Positions 27,779 through 39,323 of a stretch of 64,000 bases of DNA are shown here, piece after piece. Where the stretch lies: positions 1 to 64,000 of the forward strand of contig NZ_BEVZ01000011.1 in assembly GCF_003112515.1 (NCBI RefSeq). Reading direction: 5' to 3'. Within the stretch, counting starts at the first letter, position 1. Each line of letters opens with the position of its first letter. Below the pieces are notes generated by a model. That model worked only from the letters and a program-made list of their open reading frames with translations. It searched no databases and was not told the origin of the DNA. The DNA is from Streptomyces fragilis (GTDB lineage Bacteria > Actinomycetota > Actinomycetes > Streptomycetales > Streptomycetaceae). Made by a program: the position numbers and the translations under genes.

Positions 27779-28279
27779 TCAGCTCTCCTCGTGGGCGACC
27801 GCACGGCGGGCGTCGGCGTCCAGGACGCCCCAGCTGATCAGCTGCTCGGTCAGCACCGAGGGCGACTGGTCGTAGATGACGGCCAGGGTGCGCAGGTCGT
27901 CCTGGCGGATCGAGAGCACCTTGCCGTTGTAGTCACCGCGCTGGGACTGGATCGTCGCCGCGTAGCGCTGCAGCGGGCCGGCCTTCTCCACCGGCACGTG
28001 CTGCAGGCGCTCGAGGTCGAGGACCAGCTTCGGCGGCGGCTCGGCGGCGCCGCCCGGCGTGGTGCCGGGGAGCAGCTCCTGCACGGGGACACCGTAGAAG
28101 TCCGCCAGCTCGGCGAGGCGCTGCACGGTCACGGCGCGGTCCCCGCGCTCGTAGGAACCGACCACGACGGCCTTCCAGCGGCCCTGGGACTTCTCCTCCA
28201 CGCCGTGGAGGGACAGACCCTGCTGGGTGCGGATGGCCCGGAGCTTGGCCCCGAGCTGCTTTGCGTATTCGCTGGACAT
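27779..28279 (-). CDS. bldD: Developmental regulator BldD
   Basis: BldD is the master repressor of Streptomyces sporulation genes, active when bound to cyclic di-GMP. The 166-residue product has the N-terminal helix-turn-helix (LSLHGVEEKSQGRWKAVVVG, about residues 23-42) and the C-terminal c-di-GMP motif RGD (114-116), eight residues, then RQDD (125-128), all intact. ATG at 28279 gives the known N-terminus MSSEYAKQLGAKLRAIRTQ; an ATG further upstream adds an unrelated stretch. Two BldD-type boxes lie about 100-125 bases upstream and overlap -10-like sequences, consistent with the autorepression known for this gene. Confidence 0.97.
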   Translation of the reverse strand: MSSEYAKQLGAKLRAIRTQQGLSLHGVEEKSQGRWKAVVVGSYERGDRAVTVQRLAELADFYGVPVQELLPGTTPGGAAEPPPKLVLDLERLQHVPVEKAGPLQRYAATIQSQRGDYNGKVLSIRQDDLRTLAVIYDQSPSVLTEQLISWGVLDADARRAVAHEES

Positions 28280-28376
28280 AAAGCTCCCGGACAGTCGGCG
28301 GCGCGTGCGGACCGGGTGTCGGTGGCGGGGCGGAGCCATGATCGCGCCGCGCCCTCCCGGCGTGCCGCACGGTTGG

Positions 28377-28404
28377 TAACTCACTGTAAGGTTACGCAGC
28401 GTTA
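28377..28404 (-). promoter_or_regulatory. Two BldD boxes at the bldD promoter
   Basis: TTACGCAGCGTTA (28392-28404) matches the published BldD consensus TNACNCWGNGTNA at every fixed position. TAACTCACTGTAA (28377-28389) matches with one difference. Read on the minus strand, TAACCT and TACAGT hexamers within them could be the -10 of bldD, so binding would block the promoter. The pyrR promoter lies over 130 bases away. Confidence 0.8.
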
Positions 28405-28535
28405 CTCTGCCCCGTCAAGCGGAATGGTCCGGACCGACGGTTCGATGATCGGTTCGCTCGCTTGCTCCGCACGGGTGAATTCGGCGGCGGCCCGCGGCGG
28501 GGGAGGGGGGACGGCCGGGGCCTTCGGGCGCCTGT

Positions 28536-28606
28536 TAGGGTAGAGGCCGTAACCACGACGTCCTTTAAGGTCCGTCCCGTGAGGCGGAGAAGGGGGTCCT
28601 TTTCGT
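28536..28606 (+). promoter_or_regulatory. pyr operon promoter and PyrR-type leader hairpin
   Basis: TAGGGT at 28536-28541 is a probable -10. The roughly 60-base leader contains a hairpin at 28571-28588 (TCCG pairing with CGGA) whose loop TCCCGTGAGG resembles the conserved UCCnGnGAGGCU PyrR-binding loop. CCTT at 28562-28565 could pair with AAGG at 28590-28593, part of the AAGGGGG ribosome site. PyrR bound with UMP would stabilise this fold and reduce translation, as proposed for mycobacterial pyr leaders. No attenuator U-tract is present. Confidence 0.65.
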
Positions 28607-29200
28607 ATGGACACGAACAGCTCCGCCTCGGCGGCGCAGGGGTCCGACGCACGTGCCGTGCTCGAGGCCCAGGACATCGCGCGGGTCATGACCCGCATCG
28701 CGCACGAGATCGTTGAACGCGCCAAGGGCGCCGAGGACGTCGTGCTGCTCGGCATCCCGACCAGGGGCGTCTACCTCGCCCGCCGGATCGCCGACAAGCT
28801 CGAGGAGATCACCGGACGGAAGATCCCCGTCGGCTCCCTCGACATCACCATGTACCGCGACGACCTGCGGCTGCAGCCGCCCAGGGCCCTCGCCCGCACC
28901 GACATCCCCGGTGACGGGATCGACGGCCGCCTCGTCGTGCTCGTCGACGACGTGCTCTTCTCCGGCCGCTCCGTGCGCGCCGCGCTCGACGCGCTGAACG
29001 ACATCGGCCGCCCGCGGGCCGTCCAGCTCGCGGTCCTCGTCGACCGCGGCCACCGCGAACTGCCGATCCGCGCCGACTACGTCGGCAAGAACCTCCCCAC
29101 GTCGCTGCGGGAGACGGTCAAGGTCCAGCTCGCCGAGGAGGACGGTCGCGACACCGTGCTGCTCGGCGCCAAGCCGGCCTCCCAGGGCGAACGGCACTAG
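28607..29200 (+). CDS. pyrR: Pyr operon RNA-binding regulator / uracil phosphoribosyltransferase PyrR
   Basis: PyrR binds pyr mRNA leaders when UMP is high and also has weak uracil phosphoribosyltransferase activity. The 197-residue protein has the PRPP loop VVLVDDVLFSGRSVRAAL, the substrate region GIPTRGVYLARRIA and the RNA-binding-face segment DITMYRDDLRL typical of PyrR rather than Upp. It is the first gene of the pyrimidine operon and sits directly behind a leader with a candidate PyrR hairpin. ATG at 28607 has AGGGGG 8-10 bases upstream. Confidence 0.93.
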   Translation: MDTNSSASAAQGSDARAVLEAQDIARVMTRIAHEIVERAKGAEDVVLLGIPTRGVYLARRIADKLEEITGRKIPVGSLDITMYRDDLRLQPPRALARTDIPGDGIDGRLVVLVDDVLFSGRSVRAALDALNDIGRPRAVQLAVLVDRGHRELPIRADYVGKNLPTSLRETVKVQLAEEDGRDTVLLGAKPASQGERH

Positions 29201-29292
29201 ACCCGCAGGCGCGACCCCGCCACCCGGGGTGCGCCGGCGCGTCCGCGCCTGCCCGAAATCTCCCAGATGATCCTTCCCACGGAGCCTGCCCG

Positions 29293-30258
29293 ATGAAGCG
29301 TCACCTCATCTCGGCCGCCGACCTGACCCGCGACGACGCCGTCCACATCCTCGACACCGCCGAGGAGATGGCACGGGTCGGAGACCGCACGGTCAAGAAG
29401 CTTCCCGCCCTGCGCGGCCGCACCGTCTGCAACCTGTTCTTCGAGGACTCCACCCGCACCCGGATCTCCTTCGAGGCCGCCGAGAAGCGGCTGTCCGCCG
29501 ACGTCATCAACTTCGCCGCCAAGGGATCCAGCGTCTCCAAGGGCGAGTCCCTCAAGGACACCGCCCAGACCCTGGCCGCCATGGGCGTGGACGCGGTCGT
29601 CATCCGCCACAGCGCCTCGGGCGCCCCCTACCGCCTGGCGACCTCCGGCTGGATCGACGCCCCCGTGATCAACGCCGGGGACGGCACCCACCAGCACCCC
29701 ACCCAGGCCCTGCTGGACGCCTTCACCATGCGCCGCCGCCTCGTCGGCCCCGACGCCGGTCTCGGGCAGGACCTCACCGGCAAGCACGTCACCATCGTCG
29801 GCGACGTCCTGCACAGCCGGGTGGCCCGCTCCAACGTCGACCTGCTGCACACCCTCGGAGCGCACGTCACCCTCGTGGCCCCGCCCACCCTGCTGCCGGT
29901 CGGCGTCGAGACCTGGCCCTGCGAGATCTCCTACGACCTCGACTCCGCCCTCCCGAAGGCCGACGCGGTGATGATGCTGCGCGTCCAGCGGGAGAGGATG
30001 AACGCCGCCTTCTTCCCCACCGAGCGCGAGTACTCCCGCCGCTACGGCCTGGACGCCGACCGGATGGCGAAGACGCCCGACCACGCGATCGTCATGCACC
30101 CCGGACCGATGGTCCGCGGCATGGAGATCACCGCCGAGGTCGCCGACTCCGACCGCTGCACCGTCACCGAGCAGGTCGCCAACGGCGTCTTCACGAGGAT
30201 GGCGGTCCTCTACCTCCTGCTCGGCGGCAACGCCAACGAGCCCACGCCCGGCCAGTGA
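29293..30258 (+). CDS. pyrB: Aspartate carbamoyltransferase catalytic subunit
   Basis: Condenses carbamoyl phosphate with aspartate. The 321-residue protein has the carbamoyl phosphate loop FFEDSTRTRISFE, the conserved GTHQHPTQALLD and the aspartate-loop region VMMLRVQRERM. No pyrI regulatory subunit gene is present; as in other actinobacteria the enzyme is expected to work with PyrC alone. ATG at 29293 follows GGAGCCTGCCCG. The 92 bases after pyrR show no obvious promoter. Confidence 0.95.
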   Translation: MKRHLISAADLTRDDAVHILDTAEEMARVGDRTVKKLPALRGRTVCNLFFEDSTRTRISFEAAEKRLSADVINFAAKGSSVSKGESLKDTAQTLAAMGVDAVVIRHSASGAPYRLATSGWIDAPVINAGDGTHQHPTQALLDAFTMRRRLVGPDAGLGQDLTGKHVTIVGDVLHSRVARSNVDLLHTLGAHVTLVAPPTLLPVGVETWPCEISYDLDSALPKADAVMMLRVQRERMNAAFFPTEREYSRRYGLDADRMAKTPDHAIVMHPGPMVRGMEITAEVADSDRCTVTEQVANGVFTRMAVLYLLLGGNANEPTPGQ

Positions 30259-30284
30259 ACCGCATCCGAGGAAAGGCAGAACCC

Positions 30285-31574
30285 ATGAGCAAGACCCTGA
30301 TCCGCGGTGCGCGCGTGCTGGGCGGCGAGCCGCAGGACGTCCTGATCGACGGCTCCACGATCGCCGCCGTCGGCGCCGGCCTGGACGCCGAGGGTGTCGA
30401 CACGGTCGTCGAGGCGGAGGGCAAGGTCCTCCTGCCGGGCCTGGTCGACCTCCACACCCACCTGCGCGAGCCCGGTCGCGAGGACTCCGAGACCGTCCTC
30501 ACCGGCACCCGCGCCGCCGCCAAGGGCGGTTACACGCAGGTGTACGCGATGGCCAACACCTTCCCCGTCGCCGACACGGCCGGCGTGGTCGAGCAGGTGT
30601 ACCGCCTCGGCCAGGAGCACGGCTACTGCGACGTGCAGCCCATCGGCGCCGTCACCGTCGGCCTGGAGGGCGAGAAGCTCGCCGAGCTCGGCGCGATGCA
30701 CGAGTCCGCGGCCGGCGTGACCGTCTTCTCCGACGACGGCAAGTGCGTCCACGACGCCGTGATCATGCGCCGCGCCCTGGAGTACGTGAAGGCCTTCGGC
30801 GGCGTCGTCGCCCAGCACGCCCAGGAGCCCCGGCTCACCGAGGGCGCCCAGATGAACGAGGGCGTGGTCTCCGCCGAGCTCGGCCTCGGCGGCTGGCCGG
30901 CGGTGGCCGAGGAGTCGATCATCGCCCGCGACGTCCTGCTCGCCGAGCACGTGGGCTCGCGCGTCCACATCTGCCACCTGTCCACGGCCGGCTCCGTCGA
31001 GATCGTCCGCTGGGCCAAGTCCCGCGGCATCGACGTGACCGCCGAGGTCACCCCGCACCACCTGCTCCTCACCGACGAGATGGTGCGCAGCTACAACCCG
31101 GTCTACAAGGTCAACCCGCCGCTGCGCACCGAGCGCGACGTCATGGCCCTGCGCGAGGCGCTGGCCGACGGCACGATCGACATCGTCGCCACCGACCACG
31201 CCCCGCACCCGCACGAGGACAAGGACTGCGAGTGGGCCGCCGCCGCCATGGGCATGGTCGGCCTGGAGACGGCCCTGTCCGTGGTGCAGGAGACCATGGT
31301 GGAGACGGGCCTGCTGGACTGGGCCGGCGTCGCCGACCGGATGTCCGCCGCGCCCGCGCGGATCGGCCGGGCCCAGGGCCACGGCCGTCCGGTGGCCGTC
31401 GGTGAGCCTGCGAACCTCACCCTGGTCGACACCGCATACCGTGGAGGCGTGGACCCCGCGGGCTTCGCCTCCCGCAGCCGCAACACCCCCTACGAGGGCC
31501 GTGAGCTGCCGGGCCGTGTCACCCACACGTGGCTGCGGGGCACGGCCACCTACTCCGACGGGAAGCTCGCGTGA
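30285..31574 (+). CDS. pyrC: Dihydroorotase (type I)
   Basis: Closes carbamoyl-aspartate to dihydroorotate. The 429-residue amidohydrolase has the metal-binding HTHLREPG, further histidines in GGVVAQHAQE and VHICHLS, and the catalytic Asp in VATDHAPHPHE. ATG at 30285 with GAGGAAAGG upstream is favoured; a GTG at 30255 overlaps the pyrB stop but would add ten unrelated residues. The stop overlaps the GTG of the next gene (GTGA). Confidence 0.95.
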   Translation: MSKTLIRGARVLGGEPQDVLIDGSTIAAVGAGLDAEGVDTVVEAEGKVLLPGLVDLHTHLREPGREDSETVLTGTRAAAKGGYTQVYAMANTFPVADTAGVVEQVYRLGQEHGYCDVQPIGAVTVGLEGEKLAELGAMHESAAGVTVFSDDGKCVHDAVIMRRALEYVKAFGGVVAQHAQEPRLTEGAQMNEGVVSAELGLGGWPAVAEESIIARDVLLAEHVGSRVHICHLSTAGSVEIVRWAKSRGIDVTAEVTPHHLLLTDEMVRSYNPVYKVNPPLRTERDVMALREALADGTIDIVATDHAPHPHEDKDCEWAAAAMGMVGLETALSVVQETMVETGLLDWAGVADRMSAAPARIGRAQGHGRPVAVGEPANLTLVDTAYRGGVDPAGFASRSRNTPYEGRELPGRVTHTWLRGTATYSDGKLA

Positions 31575-32161
31575 CGACCTCCACCCCCCTCCTCCTGACC
31601 CTCGCCGCCGAGGCCGAACGCAAGTCGGCCGAGGTCACCAACTGGCCGGGCCGCATCGCCTGGGTCATCGGCCTCGCCCTCTTCGTCGCACTGGTCTACT
31701 GGCTGATGCGCGAGGGCTGGAAGTGGCGGAGCACCCTCCAAGGCGACGTGGCCGAGCTCCCGCAGGCGCCCGAGGAGCTGGGCGAGCCCAAGCTGACCAT
31801 GAGCGGCCGGTACCACGGCTCCACCGAGGCGGGCCGCTGGCTGGACCGCATCGTGGCGCACGGCCTGGGCACCCGGAGCCGCGCCGAGCTCACCCTGACC
31901 GACGCCGGACTGGTCGTCGGCCGCCCCGGCGCCACCGACTTCTTCGTCCCGGCCGGCAAGCTCCGCGAGGCCCGGCTCGACAAGGGCATCGCCGGCAAGG
32001 TCCTCACCGAGGGCGGCCTGCTGGTGGTGACCTGGGAGCTCGGCGAGAGGCTGATCGACTCCGGCTTCCGCTCCGACCGGTCGGCCGAGCACGCCGACTG
32101 GGTCACCGCCATCAACCACATGACCGCACAGCACCACCAGCAGACGGAAGGCGCACGATGA
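31571..32161 (+). CDS. PH-like domain membrane protein inside the pyr operon
   Basis: A 196-residue protein with one membrane helix near the N-terminus (about 27-46, GRIAWVIGLALFVALVYWLM) and a C-terminal domain rich in beta strands (AELTLTDAGLVVGRPGATDF, GKVLTEGGLLVVTWELGERL) resembling bacterial PH-like domains. It is coupled on both sides by four-base overlaps, with pyrC and with carA, so it is made in step with the pyrimidine enzymes. I recall it as conserved at this place in Streptomyces. No enzymatic residues are evident; it may tether or regulate the pathway at the membrane, which is only inference. Confidence 0.75.
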   Translation: MTTSTPLLLTLAAEAERKSAEVTNWPGRIAWVIGLALFVALVYWLMREGWKWRSTLQGDVAELPQAPEELGEPKLTMSGRYHGSTEAGRWLDRIVAHGLGTRSRAELTLTDAGLVVGRPGATDFFVPAGKLREARLDKGIAGKVLTEGGLLVVTWELGERLIDSGFRSDRSAEHADWVTAINHMTAQHHQQTEGAR

Positions 32162-33304
32162 CGACCTCCACCAGGGGAGCCACGTCTCCCGCAGTACTCG
32201 TCCTGGAGGACGGCCGGATCTTCCGCGGCCGCGCCTACGGGGCCGTGGGGGAGACCTTCGGCGAGGCCGTGTTCTCCACCGGCATGACCGGCTACCAGGA
32301 GACCCTCACCGACCCGTCCTACCACCGCCAGGTGGTCGTCATGACGGCGCCGCACGTCGGCAACACCGGCATGAACGAGGAGGACCGCGAGTCCCACAAG
32401 ATCTGGGTGTCCGGCTACGTCGTCCGCGACCCCGCACGGGTCCCCTCCAACTGGCGCTCCACCCGCACCCTCGACGACGAGCTCGCCGAGCAGGGCGTCG
32501 TCGGCATCAGCGGCATCGACACCCGCGCCCTCACCCGCCACCTGCGCGAGCGCGGCGCGATGCGCGTCGGCGTCTTCTCCGGCGAGGCGGTCGCCTCCGA
32601 GGAGGCCATGCTCGCCCGGGTCCGCGAGTCGGCCCCGATGAAGGGCGCCAGCCTCTACGAGGAGGTCGCCACCACCGAGGCGTACGTCGTCCGGGCGCAG
32701 GGCGACAAGAAGTTCACGGTCGCCGCGATCGACCTCGGCATAAAGGGCATGACCCCCTACCGGATGGCCGAGCGCGGCATCGAGGTGCACGTCCTGCCCG
32801 CCACCGCCACCCTCGACGAGATCTACGCCGTGAACCCCGACGGCGTGTTCTTCTCCAACGGCCCCGGCGACCCGGAGACGGCCGAGCACCCCGTCGAGCT
32901 GATGCGCGGCGTCCTCGAGCGCTCCACCCCGCTCTTCGGCATCTGCTTCGGCAACCAGATCCTCGGCCGCGCCCTCGGCTTCGGCACCTACAAGCTGAAG
33001 TACGGCCACCGCGGCATCAACCAGCCGGTCCAGGACCGCACCACCGGCAAGGTCGAGGTCACCGCCCACAACCACGGATTCGCCGTCGACGCCCCCATCG
33101 ACACGATCTCCGAGACCGCGTACGGCCGCGTGCAGGTCTCCCACGTCTGCCTCAACGACGACGTCGTCGAAGGCCTGCAACTGCTCGACCGGCCCGCGTT
33201 CAGCGTCCAGTACCACCCCGAAGCGGCCGCGGGTCCCCACGACGCCGCCTACCTGTTCGACCGCTTCACGTCTTTGATGAACAACGTGCTCATGGAGGGC
33301 CAGC

Positions 33305-33312
<8 letters not shown>
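32158..33312 (+). CDS. carA: Carbamoyl-phosphate synthase small subunit
   Basis: Glutamine amidotransferase subunit that feeds ammonia to CarB. The 384-residue product has the N-terminal domain (LVLEDGRIFRGRAYG, GMTGYQETLTDPSY) and the class I triad: Cys in PLFGICFGNQ, His and Glu in SVQYHPEA. ATG at 32158 overlaps the previous stop (ATGA), and its own 3' end overlaps the carB GTG by 8 bases. It serves both arginine and pyrimidine synthesis. Confidence 0.95.
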
Positions 33313-36616
<3,304 letters not shown>

Positions 36617-36621
36617 CCGAC

Positions 36622-36649
36622 GAGGGGGACACCGGAAGGTGTCCCCCTC
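36622..36649 (+). terminator. Perfect hairpin with GGAA tetraloop between carB and pyrD
   Basis: Twelve-base arms 36622-36633 and 36638-36649 pair perfectly around GGAA, a GNRA loop. It begins 5 bases after the carB stop and ends 19 bases before the pyrD ATG. No U-tract follows. It may be a partial terminator or an RNA stability/processing element that lowers pyrD-pyrF relative to carAB. Confidence 0.6.
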
Positions 36650-36668
36650 CTCATGAGGAGCCCTTTTC

Positions 36669-37802
36669 ATGTACAAGCTGTTCTTCCGCCTCGTGTTCCG
36701 CCGCATGGACCCCGAGGCCGCCCACCACCTCGCCTTCCGCTGGATCCGCGTCGCCGCCCGGATCCCCGTGCTGCGCACCTTCCTCGCCGCCTGGCTCGCC
36801 CCGCGTCACACCGAGCTGCGCACCGAGGCCCTCGGCCTGCGGATGCACGGCCCGTTCGGCCTGGCCGCCGGCTTCGACAAGAACGCCGTCGCCATCGACG
36901 GCATGGCCATGCTCGGCTTCGACCACGTCGAGATCGGCACCGTCACCGGCGAGGCGCAGCCCGGCAACCCGCGCAAGCGCCTCTTCCGCCTGGTGGCGGA
37001 CCGCGCGCTGATCAACCGGATGGGCTTCAACAACGACGGCTCCGCCGCCGTCGCCGCCCGCCTGGCCGCCCGCAGGCCCGTCTTCACGCCGGTCGTCGGC
37101 GTCAACATCGGCAAGACCAAGGTGGTCCCCGAGGAGGAGGCCGCCGCCGACTACGTGAAGTCCGCCGAGCGGCTCGCCCGCCACGCCGACTACCTGGTCG
37201 TCAACGTCTCCTCGCCCAACACCCCGGGCCTGCGCAACCTCCAGGCCACCGAGGCGCTGCGCCCGCTGCTGACCGCCGTCCGGGAGGCCGCCGACCGCGC
37301 GGTGACCGGCCGCCGCGTGCCGCTGCTGGTGAAGATCGCCCCCGACCTCGCCGACGAGGACGTGGACGCCGTCGCCGACCTGGCCGTCGAACTGGGCCTG
37401 GACGGGATCATCGCCACCAACACCACCATCGCCCGCGCCGGACTCGGCCTGCGTTCCTCGCCCGCCCAGGTGCAGGAGGCCGGCGGCCTGTCCGGCGCCC
37501 CGCTCAAGGCGCGCTCGCTCGAGGTGCTGCGCCGCCTCTACGCCCGCGTCGGCGACCGGATCACCCTGGTCGGCGTCGGCGGCGTCGAGACCGCCGAGGA
37601 CGCCTGGCAGCGCATCCTGGCCGGCGCCACCCTGGTGCAGGGCTACAGCGCCTTCATCTACGAGGGCCCCCTGTGGGCCCGCGCGATCCACAAGGGCCTG
37701 GCCCAGCGCCTGCGCCAGAGCCCCTACGCCACCCTCGCCGACGCGGTCGGCGCCGACGTCCGCAAGGACGCGAGGAACGCACGGAAGGGGAACGCCGCAT
37801 GA
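36669..37802 (+). CDS. pyrD: Dihydroorotate dehydrogenase (quinone), class 2
   Basis: Membrane-associated flavoenzyme oxidising dihydroorotate with menaquinone. The 377-residue product begins with the amphipathic membrane-binding region MYKLFFRLVFRRMDPEAAHH and has FMN-site motifs (GLAAGFDKNAVAI, INRMGFNN), NVSSPNTPGLRNLQ with the class 2 catalytic Ser, and GVGGVETAEDAW. ATG at 36669 follows GAGGAG. The stop overlaps the pyrF ATG. Confidence 0.95.
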   Translation: MYKLFFRLVFRRMDPEAAHHLAFRWIRVAARIPVLRTFLAAWLAPRHTELRTEALGLRMHGPFGLAAGFDKNAVAIDGMAMLGFDHVEIGTVTGEAQPGNPRKRLFRLVADRALINRMGFNNDGSAAVAARLAARRPVFTPVVGVNIGKTKVVPEEEAAADYVKSAERLARHADYLVVNVSSPNTPGLRNLQATEALRPLLTAVREAADRAVTGRRVPLLVKIAPDLADEDVDAVADLAVELGLDGIIATNTTIARAGLGLRSSPAQVQEAGGLSGAPLKARSLEVLRRLYARVGDRITLVGVGGVETAEDAWQRILAGATLVQGYSAFIYEGPLWARAIHKGLAQRLRQSPYATLADAVGADVRKDARNARKGNAA

Positions 37803-38641
37803 GCCACCTCGAACCCTTCGGCGCACGTCTGCGCCGCGCGATGGACGAGCGCGGGCCGCTGTGCGTCGGCATCGACCCGCACGCCTCCCTGCTCGGCTCC
37901 TGGGGCCTGGCCGACGACGTCGCCGGGCTGGAGCGCTTCAGCCGCACCGTGGTCGAGGCGCTCGCCGACCGGGTCGCCGTGCTCAAGCCGCAGATCGCCT
38001 TCTTCGAACGCTTCGGCTCCCGCGGCCTCGCGGTGCTGGAGAGGTCCGTGGAGGAGGCCCGGGCGGCCGGCGCCCTGGTCGTGATGGACGCCAAGCGCGG
38101 TGACATCGGCTCCACCATGGCCGCCTACGCGGAGTCGTTCCTGCGCAAGGACGCCCCGCTCTTCTCCGACGCGCTCACCGTCTCCCCGTACCTCGGCTAC
38201 GGCTCTCTGAAGCCGGCCGTGGACCTGGCCCGCGAGAGCGGGACCGGACTGTTCGTGCTGGCGCTCACCTCCAACCCGGAGGGCGGCGAGGTGCAGCACG
38301 CGGTGCGCGAGGACGGCCGCCGGGTCGGCGCGACGATGCTGGCCCACCTGGCCGCGGAGAACGCGGGGGAGGAGCCGCTGGGCTCCTTCGGCGCGGTGGT
38401 CGGCGCCACGCTGGGCGACCTGTCCTCCTACGACCTCGACGTCAACGGGCCGCTGCTGGCCCCGGGGATCGGCGCCCAGGGCGCGACCCCTGCCGACCTC
38501 CCGCGCGTCTTCGGCGCGGCGGTGCGCAACGTGGTCCCCAACGTCTCCCGCGCGGTGCTGGGCGAGGGCCCGGATCCGGCGGCGCTGCGGGACGCGGCCG
38601 AGCGGTACGCCGACGAGGTCCGCACGGCCGCCGAAGGCTGA
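37799..38641 (+). CDS. pyrF: Orotidine 5'-phosphate decarboxylase
   Basis: Last step of UMP synthesis. The 280-residue protein is of the longer (type 2) family: CVGIDPHASLL, LKPQIAFFERFGSRGL and the catalytic VVMDAKRGDIGSTM are all visible, with the phosphate-gripping region near NVVPNVSRAVLG. It ends the pyr operon and is followed by a 20-bp stem terminator. No pyrE is in the operon, so orotate phosphoribosyltransferase must be encoded elsewhere. Confidence 0.95.
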   Translation: MSHLEPFGARLRRAMDERGPLCVGIDPHASLLGSWGLADDVAGLERFSRTVVEALADRVAVLKPQIAFFERFGSRGLAVLERSVEEARAAGALVVMDAKRGDIGSTMAAYAESFLRKDAPLFSDALTVSPYLGYGSLKPAVDLARESGTGLFVLALTSNPEGGEVQHAVREDGRRVGATMLAHLAAENAGEEPLGSFGAVVGATLGDLSSYDLDVNGPLLAPGIGAQGATPADLPRVFGAAVRNVVPNVSRAVLGEGPDPAALRDAAERYADEVRTAAEG

Positions 38642-38674
38642 CAGGGCACGCCGAAGGACGGCGCGGGCGCCGGT

Positions 38675-38720
38675 GAAGCGGGTCCGCGACGGGGAAGGCC
38701 CCCCGTCGCGGACCCGCTTC
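38675..38720 (+). terminator. Strong terminator at the end of the pyr operon
   Basis: Perfect 20-bp inverted repeat (38675-38694 with 38701-38720) around a 6-base loop, 33 bases after pyrF. The longest perfect terminator stem in the window. Confidence 0.85.
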
Positions 38721-38826
38721 ATCCGTATCTCCGCCCTCCGGCACGCGAAACCGCTCCGGTTTGTCGTAAATGTCGGCCGCTATCGAGCCGCTCCTGAGTC
38801 TGACCAGGACTTTTCCGTCGTTCTCG

Positions 38827-38892
38827 CTGACTCTCGCTGCCCGGACCGCTAGTCTCCGACCAGAGCCACAGGCCAACTGCGGTGTGTGGCTC
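38827..38892 (+). promoter_or_regulatory. sIHF promoter and 5' leader hairpin
   Basis: CTGACT (38827-38832), a 17-base spacer and TAGTCT (38850-38855) form a good -35/-10 pair, placing the start of transcription near 38861. The transcript would begin with a hairpin: GAGCCACA (38863-38870) pairs perfectly with TGTGGCTC (38885-38892) around a 14-base loop. The leader before the GTG is about 100 bases. The rest of the 320-base gap holds only the pyr terminator. Confidence 0.6.
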
Positions 38893-38962
38893 ACCGGGTG
38901 TGGGGCAAGCGAGTTCCTCACCGGTCCGTATCCGACAGTTCGACATCCGAGGTGACGTAGGC

Positions 38963-39286
38963 GTGGCTCTTCCGCCCCTTACCCCCGAACAGCGCGCAGC
39001 CGCGCTCGAAAAGGCCGCCGCGGCTCGCCGGGAGCGGGCCGAGGTCAAGAATCGACTCAAGCACTCCGGCGCCTCCCTTCACGAGGTCATCAAGCAGGGC
39101 CAGGAGAACGACGTCATCGGCAAGATGAAGGTCTCCGCCCTGCTCGAGTCGCTGCCGGGCGTCGGCAAGGTCCGCGCCAAGCAGATCATGGAGCGACTCG
39201 GGATCTCCGAGAGCCGCCGGGTGCGTGGCCTTGGCTCCAACCAGATCGCCTCCCTGGAGCGGGAGTTCGGCGGCAGCGCCTCCTGA
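38963..39286 (+). CDS. Streptomyces integration host factor-like nucleoid protein sIHF
   Basis: A 107-residue actinobacteria-specific DNA-binding protein that binds DNA without sequence preference and affects nucleoid compaction and sporulation. The N-terminal helix (TPEQRAAALEKAAAARRERA) is followed by a helix-two-turn-helix region (LLESLPGVGKVRAKQIMERLGI) and the basic SRRVRGLGSNQ. GTG at 38963 with GAGGTGA upstream gives the expected N-terminus ALPPLTPEQRAAALEKA. The name is from memory of S. coelicolor sIHF and mycobacterial mIHF. gmk follows directly. Confidence 0.93.
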   Translation: MALPPLTPEQRAAALEKAAAARRERAEVKNRLKHSGASLHEVIKQGQENDVIGKMKVSALLESLPGVGKVRAKQIMERLGISESRRVRGLGSNQIASLEREFGGSAS

Positions 39287-39323
39287 GTCCCGGACCACCC
39301 GGGATTACTGGAATAATCGGCGC

